Part shown: one piece after another, positions 15,057-21,883 of the stretch
Layout of the letters: each line of letters begins with the position of its first letter
Position numbering within the stretch: the stretch's first letter is position 1
Origin: Caldilinea sp.
GTDB lineage: Bacteria > Chloroflexota > Anaerolineae > Caldilineales > Caldilineaceae
Length of the DNA: 21,883 bases
Direction: 5' to 3'
NCBI GenBank assembly: GCA_026389955.1
Contig: JAPLGY010000194.1
Coordinates: 1-21,883, forward strand
Notes under the pieces: generated by a model
The model's input: the letters and a program-made list of their open reading frames with translations, nothing else
The model's database searches: none
Told to the model about the DNA's origin: nothing
Translations under genes and position numbers: made by a program

Positions 15057-16238
15057 ATGTTCGCACGGATCTACTGGCGCCATTTCGACTGGCTGTTGTT
15101 AGGGGTTGTCCTGCTGCTGTGCGGGGTGGGGGTCGCTGTCATTTACAGCGCCACCCGCAATTCGCCCGACCTGGTCGACTACTGGCAGCGCCAGATCAAC
15201 TTTATTGGGATCGGCCTGGTTGCGCTGTTCGCTGTGGCTCTGTTTGATTACCGACAGCTTTCGCTGCTGGCCGTCCCTGCCTTTCTGGCCTTTATCCTCT
15301 CGCTGATTCTGGTCTATCTGTTCGGCGACGCCCAGGGGGGCTCGCGCAGCTGGATTTCGGTGGGAGGCACGCTGGTCCAGCCGACCGAGGCAGGAAAATT
15401 TCTCCTCATCATCTTTTTGGCCTGGTATCTGAGTGGGCGCCGAGAGAGCATACACCGGCTCCCCTATCTGCTGGCCGCGTTTGTGCTGTTGCTGGCACCG
15501 CTCGTGCTGGTCTATATTCAGCCAGATTTTGGGATGACCATCACCTACGCGTTCATGGGAGGGACGCTGATTCTCTCGGCTGGCATTCGCTATCAACATC
15601 TGTTGTTGCTGCTGGGCGGGGTTTTTCTGGCAATCCCTGTGCTGGCGGCCTCGCTGCAAGGGTACATGCTGGCCCGGATCTGTATCTTTCTTCCGACCGG
15701 CGACGACGGCCAAATCGTCGCCCCTCTGCTGAATTTTTTGCGTGCCGCCTTCAACACACTGCCCAAGGAATGCCTTCAGCCAGCCGCCAACACGGCAGCT
15801 TCCTACAACGTCGACCAGGCCCTGATCGCGGTCGGGAACGGCGGGCTGACCGGGATGGGCTGGACCCAGGGAACCCAAAATCAGCTGCTCTTTCTGCGGG
15901 TGCGCCACACGGATTTTATCTTCAGTGTGATCGCAGAGGAGCTGGGCCTGGTGGGGGCTTCGCTGATTCTGCTGTTGTTGTTGTTCGTGGTCTGGCGCAT
16001 CCTGCGCATCGCCATCCAGGCACCTGACCCCTTCGGCCGGTTGCTGGCCGTCGGGATTGCAGCGTTGATCTTTTTTCAAATTGGGATCAACGTCGGCATG
16101 AACCTCAAACTGATGCCGGTGACCGGCCTGACCTTGCCGTTTATCAGTTACGGCGGCAGTTCGCTGGTCTCCATGCTTTTTGCCATTGGCCTGGCGGAGA
16201 GTGTCTCGATGCGCCAGCGCAGGATCAACGCCTATTAA
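15057..16238 (+). CDS. rodA: SEDS peptidoglycan glycosyltransferase RodA
   Basis: RodA polymerises lipid II into glycan strands for side-wall growth, in complex with PBP2. The 393-aa protein has about ten membrane helices. Signatures are the conserved glutamate in VQPTEAGK (108-114), the QPDFG loop (155-159), [13 protein letters not shown] (283-295) with the catalytic aspartate D286, and the closing [15 protein letters not shown] (357-371). The extracytoplasmic loop before ALIAVGNGG is roughly 25 residues longer than in E. coli RodA (about 212-247, with one cysteine, C239). AGGAAG precedes the ATG by 5 bp. Its stop overlaps that of the convergent gene by 4 bp. Confidence 0.95.
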   Translation: MFARIYWRHFDWLLLGVVLLLCGVGVAVIYSATRNSPDLVDYWQRQINFIGIGLVALFAVALFDYRQLSLLAVPAFLAFILSLILVYLFGDAQGGSRSWISVGGTLVQPTEAGKFLLIIFLAWYLSGRRESIHRLPYLLAAFVLLLAPLVLVYIQPDFGMTITYAFMGGTLILSAGIRYQHLLLLLGGVFLAIPVLAASLQGYMLARICIFLPTGDDGQIVAPLLNFLRAAFNTLPKECLQPAANTAASYNVDQALIAVGNGGLTGMGWTQGTQNQLLFLRVRHTDFIFSVIAEELGLVGASLILLLLLFVVWRILRIAIQAPDPFGRLLAVGIAALIFFQIGINVGMNLKLMPVTGLTLPFISYGGSSLVSMLFAIGLAESVSMRQRRINAY

Positions 16239-16960
16239 CCCAACCTCTCCGAGCCCAACGCCTGTTCCAGGTCTACCACCAGCTTTTCGCACAACAACAT
16301 CAGCTGCGGTTTCCAGCGTTCGTGCAACGTCAGCGGGTCGACCCAGCGCGCCGGCAGCGCTGGCTGGTTCATCTGCGCCAGCGTGAAGGAGGGCTCCTCC
16401 AGAAAGCGCAGACGGTTTTCGCGCGGCGCGTAGCGGCCAAACTGGGCTTCCACCACGCCGATCGGAGGGATCCGGTGCGCGCTTTCGGTCGACCAGCGGA
16501 GAATTTCGGTGAGCAGCAGCCGCAGCGGGTGGTAGCGGCGATGGACTTGCGGGCGCGCTGCAACCAGCTGGTGCCAGAACTCGCTGCTGGCAAAGGTCAT
16601 GGACGCTGGAGTAAGCGGCAGCGCATAGAGGCCGGCCAGAATCGAGGCACCTGTGTCGAGCAGGGCTCGGCAGGCACCCAGATAGCCGACCCAGAAGGAG
16701 CGGGTCAGCAGGGGGGCTTTTTCTTCCGCCTGTGGGTCCACCTTGTGCCGTTTGCGCGCATCCTCGATCAAAAACGCATACATCTCGACATCGGCCATCC
16801 GCGCGCACAGGCATTCGGCCATGATCACACAGACGCTGGCCAGCGCCTCCTCGTAGGTTGCAAACTTCTGGTCGAACCGCTCATCCAGCCGGACAAAACA
16901 GCTGGGGACCGGCTGGTCTGACAGCTGATAGGTGGTTCGCTCATAAAAACGCGTGCGCAT
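16235..16960 (-). CDS. unrecognised 241-aa protein, possibly HEPN-like
   Basis: I do not recognise this gene with certainty. The product is soluble, mostly helical in appearance, and has no signal peptide. The central region [20 protein letters not shown] (97-116), then SEFWHQLV (126-133) and [15 protein letters not shown] (142-156), resembles HEPN-type helical bundle proteins. RWSTESAHR (155-163) gives an R-x6-H spacing, close to the R-x4-6-H motif of HEPN RNases. The HEPN link is inference only. The ATG at 16958-16960 has AGGAGA 8 bp upstream, so the start is well supported. It converges on rodA, sharing TTAA for both stops, and is divergent from radC with a repeat-bearing spacer between. 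No antitoxin-like partner is adjacent. Confidence 0.7.
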   Translation of the reverse strand: MRTRFYERTTYQLSDQPVPSCFVRLDERFDQKFATYEEALASVCVIMAECLCARMADVEMYAFLIEDARKRHKVDPQAEEKAPLLTRSFWVGYLGACRALLDTGASILAGLYALPLTPASMTFASSEFWHQLVAARPQVHRRYHPLRLLLTEILRWSTESAHRIPPIGVVEAQFGRYAPRENRLRFLEEPSFTLAQMNQPALPARWVDPLTLHERWKPQLMLLCEKLVVDLEQALGSERLG

Positions 16961-17026
16961 GCCGGGTTTTCTCCTGTGAAAGCAGTGGCTGTGCGACAGC
17001 CCCGCCGCTGGGGGGTCCGGGTCAGC

Positions 17027-17042
17027 CTGCCAAAATTGGCAG
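17027..17042. promoter_or_regulatory. inverted repeat, possible operator
   Basis: CTGCCAA and TTGGCAG form perfect 7-bp arms around a 2-bp AA spacer. The site is 67 bp upstream of the 241-aa gene and 160 bp upstream of radC, in the divergent spacer, where a dimeric regulator could bind. The function is inferred from symmetry and place only. Confidence 0.35.
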
Positions 17043-17091
17043 CCACAATCCGTCAAATGTCGCTCCCCAGGTGGGGGGGCACACACAGTAT

Positions 17092-17143
17092 ACTGAGAGT
17101 TGAGACTGAGAGTTGAGACTGAGCGTTGAGACTGAGCGTTGAG
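17092..17143. repeat. four tandem copies of a 13-bp unit upstream of radC
   Basis: ACTGAGAGTTGAG occurs at 17092-17104 and 17105-17117; ACTGAGCGTTGAG follows at 17118-17130 and 17131-17143. The copies differ at one base and show a two-plus-two pattern that suggests stepwise duplication. A TATACT at 17089-17094 overlaps the first copy and might be a -10 for radC, but no -35 is evident. The array ends 58 bp before the radC start. Confidence 0.9.
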
Positions 17144-17201
17144 AAGCGAGCTGGGGCTCCCCCCTCTGTCTGAAGGCAGAGGGAGACCGCTGGAGGATTC
17201 G

Positions 17202-17912
17202 ATGAGCCATCTGCCCAACACCGAGGCCCCCCCCTTGATCCGCGATCTGCCGCTCGAGCTGCGGCCCCGTCAGCGTCTGGTCTATGCAGGTCCGAATGCA
17301 CTGAGCAACGCCGAGCTGCTCGCCATCATTTTGCGCATGGGGGGGCGTGGAGAGAGCGTGCTGCATATGGCGGAGCGGCTGCTGAGCCAGTTTGGCGGTC
17401 TGCCGGGGCTGGTGCAGGCCAGCCACGACGAACTGTGTGGCGCACATGGGATTGGGGAAGCCAAAGCGACCCAGATCAAAGCTGCGCTGGAGCTGGGGCG
17501 ACGGCTGCTGGCCACCGCCCCCTACGAACGCCCTCAGGTACGCAGCCCGGGCGACGCCGCCAGTCTGCTCATGTTGGAGATGGGCCTGCTCGAACAGGAG
17601 CAGCTGCGCACGCTGCTGCTCGACACCAAAAATACCCTCCTGCGTGTCGTCCACGTCTACACCGGCAGCCTCAACACGGCGGTGGTGCGGGTCGGCGAAG
17701 TCTTTCGAGAAGCGATCCGCGCCAACTGCGCCTCGATCATTGTGGTACACAACCATCCCAGCGGGGACCCGACCCCCAGCCCGGAGGATGTGCGGGTCAC
17801 CGAACAGCTGGTGGCCGCCGGCCGCCTGCTCGACATCGAAGTGCTGGACCATCTGGTGATCGGGCACAATCGGTATGTCAGCCTGAAAGAGCGGGGCCTG
17901 GGCTTTCGATGA
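17202..17912 (+). CDS. radC: RadC / JAB-domain (MPN+) protein
   Basis: The 236-aa product has the two-part RadC layout. An N-terminal helix-hairpin-helix region contains [14 protein letters not shown] (34-47) and [20 protein letters not shown] (82-101). The C-terminal JAMM metal site is [14 protein letters not shown] (183-196). The family was named for radiation sensitivity, but its reaction and role in DNA repair remain unproven; the JAMM site suggests a metalloprotease or nuclease. The ATG at 17202 follows TGGAGG by 5 bp; the frame extends upstream into the repeat array, which I exclude. A strong hairpin follows the stop immediately. Confidence 0.93.
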   Translation: MSHLPNTEAPPLIRDLPLELRPRQRLVYAGPNALSNAELLAIILRMGGRGESVLHMAERLLSQFGGLPGLVQASHDELCGAHGIGEAKATQIKAALELGRRLLATAPYERPQVRSPGDAASLLMLEMGLLEQEQLRTLLLDTKNTLLRVVHVYTGSLNTAVVRVGEVFREAIRANCASIIVVHNHPSGDPTPSPEDVRVTEQLVAAGRLLDIEVLDHLVIGHNRYVSLKERGLGFR

Positions 17913-17954
17913 GCGGGCGGAAGCCGGTCTGCCTGGGCCCGGCTGTCCGCCCGC
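17913..17954. terminator. GC-rich hairpin between convergent radC and the NERD-like gene
   Basis: GCGGGCGG (17913-17920) pairs with CCGCCCGC (17947-17954), and AGCCGG (17922-17927) with CCGGCT (17939-17944), for 14 bp in all with a small bulge. It starts directly after the radC stop and lies just beyond the stop of the opposite gene. No T run follows on either strand, so it is a likely but non-classical two-way terminator. Confidence 0.55.
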
Positions 17955-17971
17955 GCAGAGTCCCACCTCTC

Positions 17972-18784
17972 CTAGCTGTCGGCTGACGGGTCGAATTTTG
18001 CCTGGGCGGCCAGGTATTCACAGAGGGCACGGACAGCGCCATTGGTCAGCCGCGCCTCTTTGGCGCGTGCCCGCACGTAGTCTTTGAGCTGGTCTGCGCG
18101 CAACACTGGGATCGTCGGGCCATTCAGATCGAGCTGGATTTCCTGGTTGAGAAAGACGGCGGCCCCCTCCACCGGCACCTCAGCCAACGGATTGACCCCA
18201 CGCTCATTGGCTGGAGCCTGTGCCAGCAGCTGGCGGATCTTCTTCTGCTGCTCGGCGAGCTCCTGGGCTGGGTTCCCGACCCCTTCTCGCGAAAAGAGGG
18301 TAAAAATTTTCCCCAGGCTGAACGGCTCGCGCCAGCGATCCCCGGAGATCGCCACGCGTCCTTTGTCGGAGCGAACAATCCAGATCAGGACACCGTGTGG
18401 TCCGGCCAGCAGATAGCTGGTGGACAAGCTCATGGCGAAGTAGGCGTATTTGTCGTCGAAGCCCTTGAGGCTGCGTTCCAGCACCTCGTCGGGGCGCTCA
18501 AAAAGCCGGCTGCCAGGCCAACGGCGCCGCGCAAAACGGTTGATAAAATAGCTGCCGGTGCTGGCCAGCATGAACCCTGCGGCCAGCGCGACAAAGCTGA
18601 TCCAAGACCAGTACAGCTGCAAAAAGCCAAGGATGCCCGGCTGGATAGGCTGGTCGGGCGGGTACCAGGTCGGGACAAAGCTGGCCAGCAGCCCGACAAA
18701 CAGGACAGCCAGCCCGGCCAGGCTGAAGCGGCGCCCCAAGGACTCTTTGCGTTTGATCTGGGTCAGGTTTCGGTATAGTTTCAT
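17972..18784 (-). CDS. two-TM membrane protein with a degenerate NERD-like domain
   Basis: The 270-aa product has membrane helices at about 19-38 and 58-80. Residues 100-240 resemble the NERD (nuclease-related) fold: [15 protein letters not shown], then [19 protein letters not shown] (119-137), [12 protein letters not shown] (142-153), [17 protein letters not shown] (171-187) and [16 protein letters not shown] (205-220). Active NERD proteins usually carry an Asp before the hydrophobic strand and an E-x-K after it; here these places read Ser and Val-Arg-Ser, so catalysis looks lost. This family call is inference. ATG 18784 has GAGGG 9 bp upstream; ATG 18799 is an alternative without proper spacing. 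It lies 67 bp downstream of plsX on the same strand. Confidence 0.65.
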   Translation of the reverse strand: MKLYRNLTQIKRKESLGRRFSLAGLAVLFVGLLASFVPTWYPPDQPIQPGILGFLQLYWSWISFVALAAGFMLASTGSYFINRFARRRWPGSRLFERPDEVLERSLKGFDDKYAYFAMSLSTSYLLAGPHGVLIWIVRSDKGRVAISGDRWREPFSLGKIFTLFSREGVGNPAQELAEQQKKIRQLLAQAPANERGVNPLAEVPVEGAAVFLNQEIQLDLNGPTIPVLRADQLKDYVRARAKEARLTNGAVRALCEYLAAQAKFDPSADS

Positions 18785-18851
18785 AAAAGATACCCTCATC
18801 CTCGTTGGGCGTCCCGGCATGGGCGACGCCGTCAAAATGGATCTTTCGATC

Positions 18852-19880
18852 TCAGCGCGCAGAAGCGGCACGCTCGTCTGGCTGGGCAAGCGCTGCAATC
18901 CCCCGTTGGATTTTGGCCGGCACCTCGTGTTCGATCGCCTGTTTGGCGACGCGGATGGCATGGCGCACCGCCAACGAGTTGCTGCGCCCGTGCGCCACCA
19001 CCACAAGACTGGAGAGCCCCAACAGCACAGCCCCGCCGTAATGGCTGTCGTCCATCCGTTCTCGCACGCGCCTCATGGCCCCGCGCGAGAGCAGGGCCCC
19101 CAGGAGGGCGACTGGACTCTTTTGGATCTCTTCTCGCATCACCCGGCTCATCAACCTGGCTGTGGTCTCGGCGGTTTTGACAAAGATGTTGCCCGTGAAC
19201 CCGTCGGTCACAACGACATCCGCAAGACCCGCCGGGATCTCTTTGCTTTCGATATTGCCCTCAAAACGAATGCTGGGGGTCTTTTCGAGCAGCTTGAAGC
19301 TGTCGATCACCAGCTGGTTGCCCTTGCCCGCCTCTTCGCCGTTGCTCAGAATGCGGACCGTCGGCTGCTCGACGCCGATCAGCTCGCGCGCGTAGATGGT
19401 GCCCATCATCGCAAACTGTTGGAGATGTTCCGGCCGCACGTCGGCATTGGCGCCGATGTCCAGGATCAAGCAGACGCCTTGCAGCGTGGGGAAAGGGCAG
19501 ATCAAAGCAGGCCGCGAGATCCCTTGGATCCGCCCCACGTGCAAGATACCGGCGGCCAGGGCCCCGCCTGTATTCCCGGCCGACACAAAGGCCTGCGCTG
19601 CGTTGCTTTTCACCAATTTACAGCCGACGACCATCGAGCTGTCTGATTTGGCACGCACCGCAGCAGCAGGTTTTTCGTCCATTTCGATCACCTGTGTGGC
19701 AGGAACGATCGGAAGGTCGAGCCCACGCACCTTGTATTTTTTGAGCTCCGCGGCAATGACATCGGGTTTCCCTACCAGCGAGACAGTCACACCATAGATA
19801 CGTGCTGCCTCCACCGCGCCGGCAACGATGGCTTCCGGCGCGTGATCGCCTCCCATGGCATCCAATGCAATATTCATCAT
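18852..19880 (-). CDS. plsX: phosphate acyltransferase PlsX
   Basis: PlsX makes acyl-phosphate from acyl-ACP for the PlsY step of phospholipid synthesis, acting as a peripheral membrane enzyme. The N-terminal signature is [20 protein letters not shown]. Other markers are [46 protein letters not shown] and [17 protein letters not shown]. The 342-aa length from ATG 19880 is normal. The start is chosen by family alignment: the ATG pair 19880/19877 sits where PlsX proteins begin. The frame is open further up, with ATG 19937, but neither start has a well-placed SD. PlsX is often next to fabH or acpP; here its upstream neighbour is nnr and its downstream neighbour the NERD-like gene. Confidence 0.93.
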   Translation of the reverse strand: MMNIALDAMGGDHAPEAIVAGAVEAARIYGVTVSLVGKPDVIAAELKKYKVRGLDLPIVPATQVIEMDEKPAAAVRAKSDSSMVVGCKLVKSNAAQAFVSAGNTGGALAAGILHVGRIQGISRPALICPFPTLQGVCLILDIGANADVRPEHLQQFAMMGTIYARELIGVEQPTVRILSNGEEAGKGNQLVIDSFKLLEKTPSIRFEGNIESKEIPAGLADVVVTDGFTGNIFVKTAETTARLMSRVMREEIQKSPVALLGALLSRGAMRRVRERMDDSHYGGAVLLGLSSLVVVAHGRSNSLAVRHAIRVAKQAIEHEVPAKIQRGIAALAQPDERAASAR

Positions 19881-19896
19881 CGGTTTGGCGGCAGAA

Positions 19897-19914
19897 ACCA
19901 CCTTAACGGGTGGT
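19897..19914 (-). promoter_or_regulatory. small hairpin just upstream of the plsX start
   Basis: On the minus strand ACCACC and GGTGGT pair over 6 bp with a 6-nt loop (CGTTAA). The only purine-rich AAGGTGG near the likely start lies in the 3' arm, 17 nt before the ATG. Further up, GGAGGA (about 19926-19931) is not followed by a start codon at normal spacing. Translation initiation here looks unusual and may be structured. Confidence 0.35.
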
Positions 19915-20020
19915 GGAAGCCGCTTTCCTCCTTTCATAGCACAATTGTTCGTATTGCTTAAAATTTTTACGCACCTATGTTTGCCGCAGCGCCCTGAAAC
20001 AGCTCGCACGGGTCAAACTC

Positions 20021-20035
20021 CTGCCTGCCAGGCAG
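20021..20035. repeat. short inverted repeat between nnr and plsX
   Basis: CTGCCTG and CAGGCAG flank a single C. As RNA it could not close without opening inner pairs. It lies in the 203-bp spacer between the nnr stop and the plsX start; no T run follows on the minus strand, so it is a weak terminator candidate or a protein site. Confidence 0.3.
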
Positions 20036-20083
20036 ACACGTTGCGCCGCACGATCCAGCAGGCGAACGCAGCCGGTCAGTTTG

Positions 20084-21766
20084 TCAGTGGCCGGGCCTAG
20101 GCGACACGCACCTTTCGCCCGTACGATTTGCGTCCCCTCTGCTGTCGGGCGATTCGCTGTGCACGGCGCTGCTGTGACGGGGTGCCCCACGCAGTTGTCG
20201 CTGCAGCGGGGGCAAGAGAGGGAGCAGATCGCTGGCGACGACCCCTGCCTCGCCGAGGGTGGCAGCACAATGCAAGCCCGCCTGGCCGTGCAACCAGGCA
20301 CCCAGACAGGCTGCCGCAAACGGAGAACTGCCCTGCGCCAACAAGCCGCCGATCAGCCCGGCCAGAATATCGCCGCTGCCAGCGGTGGCCAGCGCCGCAG
20401 TGGCGATCGGCAGCACAGCCAACTGGCCGTCGGAGGATGCCACCACCGTGTACGGACCTTTCAACAGCACCGTGCACTGCCACTCCTGTGCTTTTTGTCT
20501 GGCCAGCGCCCAGCGGTGGGCAGTCACCTCCGCCACCGACCGCCCACACAGACGGGCCATTTCGGCCGGGTGCGGTGTCAGCACGCAGTGGGCTGGCAGC
20601 CGTTCGACCCAATGTTCGAGCGCCGCCAGCCCATTCAGCCCGTCGGCATCAAACACGGTGGCTGGCAGAGGCAGATCCAGCAAATGGGCGAGCAGGGTGT
20701 GGGTCTCTGGGGTCTGGTTCAGGCCACAGCCCACCACCAGCGCCCGGCAACCAGACAGGTGCGGGGCGATCCACTCGGCTGCTGTGCTGGCAATCCCAGC
20801 CCCGTTCACCCCTTCGGCAGCAGGCAGCAGCAGCCAGGTCGGTTCGGGAAGTCGGCCTGCAACCTGGGCCCAGACCGACCGAATCGTCGCCACCGTGACC
20901 AATCCGGCGCCAGCGCGGCCAGCGGCGCTGCTGGCCCGCAGCGCCGCACCAGGGTAGGCTTCGCTTCCTACAACCAGCAGCACCCTGCCAAAGGTTCCTT
21001 TGTGGCTGTCCGACGGACGTGATGGCAGCCAGGCTCGCACCGCAGCGGCCTCGAGCACAAAGGTGGGCACTTCTGCGACCCATGCCGGGTCGATCCCAAT
21101 GTCTGCTACAAAGAGCTCGCCTACAGCCGCCGCCGCCGGAAACTGGTAGTGGCCCACCTTGGCGCAGGCAAAGGTCACCGTCAGGTCAGGAAAGAGCGTG
21201 TGTGGATCCAGGTCACCTGTATCACAGTTTATCCCACTGGCACAGTCGACGGCCACGATAGGCGGTGCCGGCGAACGAACGGCCTGTGCCGTGCGGGCCG
21301 CGGCCAGGATGGCCGCCAGTGGCCCTGTCACCGGACGGTTGGCACCGGTCCCAAGCAGCGCATCGACAAGGACGTCGGCCTGCTGCAGCCACGCCCGCAG
21401 CGTGGCCAGGCTGGGGTCGCTTTCTGTGTCAGCAATGGCCACGCCTGCTTCCCCCAGCTTGGCCAGCCAGAGACCGACAGCGGTGCTCTCCTGGGCTGGT
21501 CGTTTCCAGAGGTAGACCTGCACATGGGCCCCAGCCTTCCGCAGACAATCGGCACAGACCAGCCCGTCTCCGCCGTTGTGGCCTGGCCCAGCCAACACCA
21601 GATAGGAGACGGCACCATAACGGCTCCACACCACAGAGGCAACGGCCCGGCCTGCCGCCTCCATCATCGCCGCATACGAATGGCCGGCCGCAGCGGCGCG
21701 CCGTTCAAGTGCCTGCATCTCAGCGACACTCACAATACGCTTCGGCGAAAGCACGGCTTCCAGCAA
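20084..21766 (-). CDS. nnr: bifunctional NAD(P)H-hydrate epimerase / ADP-dependent dehydratase
   Basis: The enzyme repairs hydrated NADH and NADPH. The 560-aa product has the two fused YjeF domains. The N-terminal epimerase (about 8-235) carries GPGHNGGDGL (60-69), VLVDALLGTG (132-141) and VAVDCASGINCDTG (171-184). The C-terminal dehydratase (about 245-520) carries HKGTFGRVLLVVGS (255-268), LTPHPAEMARL (396-406) and the nucleotide loop AGSGDILAGLIGGLLAQG (462-479). A polar tail of about 40 residues (521-560) extends beyond the domain and is rich in Arg, Ser and Gly. The start is TTG at 21764-21766, preceded by GGAGGG at a rather short spacing. It is 23 bp downstream of the right-edge gene, so likely one operon. 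Confidence 0.94.
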   Translation of the reverse strand: MLEAVLSPKRIVSVAEMQALERRAAAAGHSYAAMMEAAGRAVASVVWSRYGAVSYLVLAGPGHNGGDGLVCADCLRKAGAHVQVYLWKRPAQESTAVGLWLAKLGEAGVAIADTESDPSLATLRAWLQQADVLVDALLGTGANRPVTGPLAAILAAARTAQAVRSPAPPIVAVDCASGINCDTGDLDPHTLFPDLTVTFACAKVGHYQFPAAAAVGELFVADIGIDPAWVAEVPTFVLEAAAVRAWLPSRPSDSHKGTFGRVLLVVGSEAYPGAALRASSAAGRAGAGLVTVATIRSVWAQVAGRLPEPTWLLLPAAEGVNGAGIASTAAEWIAPHLSGCRALVVGCGLNQTPETHTLLAHLLDLPLPATVFDADGLNGLAALEHWVERLPAHCVLTPHPAEMARLCGRSVAEVTAHRWALARQKAQEWQCTVLLKGPYTVVASSDGQLAVLPIATAALATAGSGDILAGLIGGLLAQGSSPFAAACLGAWLHGQAGLHCAATLGEAGVVASDLLPLLPPLQRQLRGAPRHSSAVHSESPDSRGDANRTGERCVSPRPGH

Positions 21767-21789
21767 AAATCCCTCCAGTGGAACTGGAC

Positions 21790-21882
21790 TCAGGTGCCTG
21801 ACATTTGGGGCGGCTGCGGCGCCAGATCCATCTCTTGCAGCAGACCCACCAGCGCGTAGTTGTGGCTGAGCACCAACAGCCC
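21790..21882 (-). CDS. 3' end of an unrecognised gene upstream of nnr (partial)
   Basis: On the minus strand a frame is open from the window edge to a TGA at 21790-21792 and encodes thirty residues, beginning GLLVLSHNYALVGLLQEMDL and ending in a Pro/Gln-rich tail. The segment LLVLSHN followed by a helix loosely recalls the C-terminal part of histidine phosphatases, but too little is visible for a call. The 23-bp gap to nnr, containing the nnr ribosome binding site, supports an operon arrangement and therefore a real gene. Confidence 0.5.
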   Translation of the reverse strand, partial: GLLVLSHNYALVGLLQEMDLAPQPPQMSGT

Positions 21883-21883
21883 G

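Noticed and set aside
15099..16814. 571-codon minus-strand frame opposite rodA and continuing into the orphan gene region
   Set aside because: RodA motifs are unmistakable on the plus strand, and the antisense product has no domain-like sequence.
17092..17143. Possible CRISPR array
   Set aside because: The 13-bp units are directly adjacent with no spacers and no cas genes are nearby.

Overview
The window reads as a chromosomal stretch of a GC-rich bacterium with ordinary housekeeping genes. The gene set suggests Chloroflexota, possibly the Caldilinea/Anaerolinea side. The reasons are a Thermus-type isocitrate dehydrogenase with a long C-terminal domain, an mreBCD-mrdA-minCD-rodA cluster, a membrane-anchored double zinc ribbon protein, and high-GC third codon positions throughout. 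The taxonomic call is inference. I see no phage, transposon, CRISPR array, rRNA or tRNA.

Layout from left to right. Positions 1-321 hold the 3' end of an unrecognised gene. It converges on and overlaps a class C beta-lactamase-like serine hydrolase (303-1502, minus). Upstream of that on the same strand lies an SbtA-family bicarbonate transporter (1602-2558, minus). A 407-bp non-coding region separates it from a divergent DUF2294/MpsC-like gene (2966-3334, plus). Next come a promoter, a structured leader of about 180 nt ending in an intrinsic terminator, and isocitrate dehydrogenase (3606-5108). A 17-bp perfect hairpin and a strong promoter precede a two-TM double zinc ribbon protein (5333-5932). 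Two minus-strand genes follow, tilS and an overlapping ybaK-type deacylase gene.

The centre (8299-16238) is a tight plus-strand morphogenesis cluster: mreB, mreC, mreD, mrdA (PBP2), minC, minD, rodA. It joins the rod-elongation machinery (MreBCD scaffold, PBP2 transpeptidase, RodA glycosyltransferase) to the septum-site inhibitor pair MinC/MinD. No minE lies between minD and rodA. MinC, PBP2 and RodA each carry extra sequence compared with the E. coli proteins.

The right part holds an unrecognised 241-aa protein gene (minus) whose stop codon overlaps that of rodA. A 241-bp spacer with four 13-bp tandem repeats and a dyad separates it from the divergent gene radC. Then a minus-strand group follows, in transcription order: the 3' end of an unrecognised gene at the right edge, nnr (NAD(P)HX repair), plsX (phospholipid synthesis) and a membrane protein with a degenerate NERD-like domain.

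I found no clear new multi-gene system. The best leads are the SbtA/DUF2294 divergent pair, the structured and terminator-bearing leader in front of isocitrate dehydrogenase, the 241-aa protein with a HEPN-like R-x6-H motif, and the degenerate NERD-like protein downstream of plsX.
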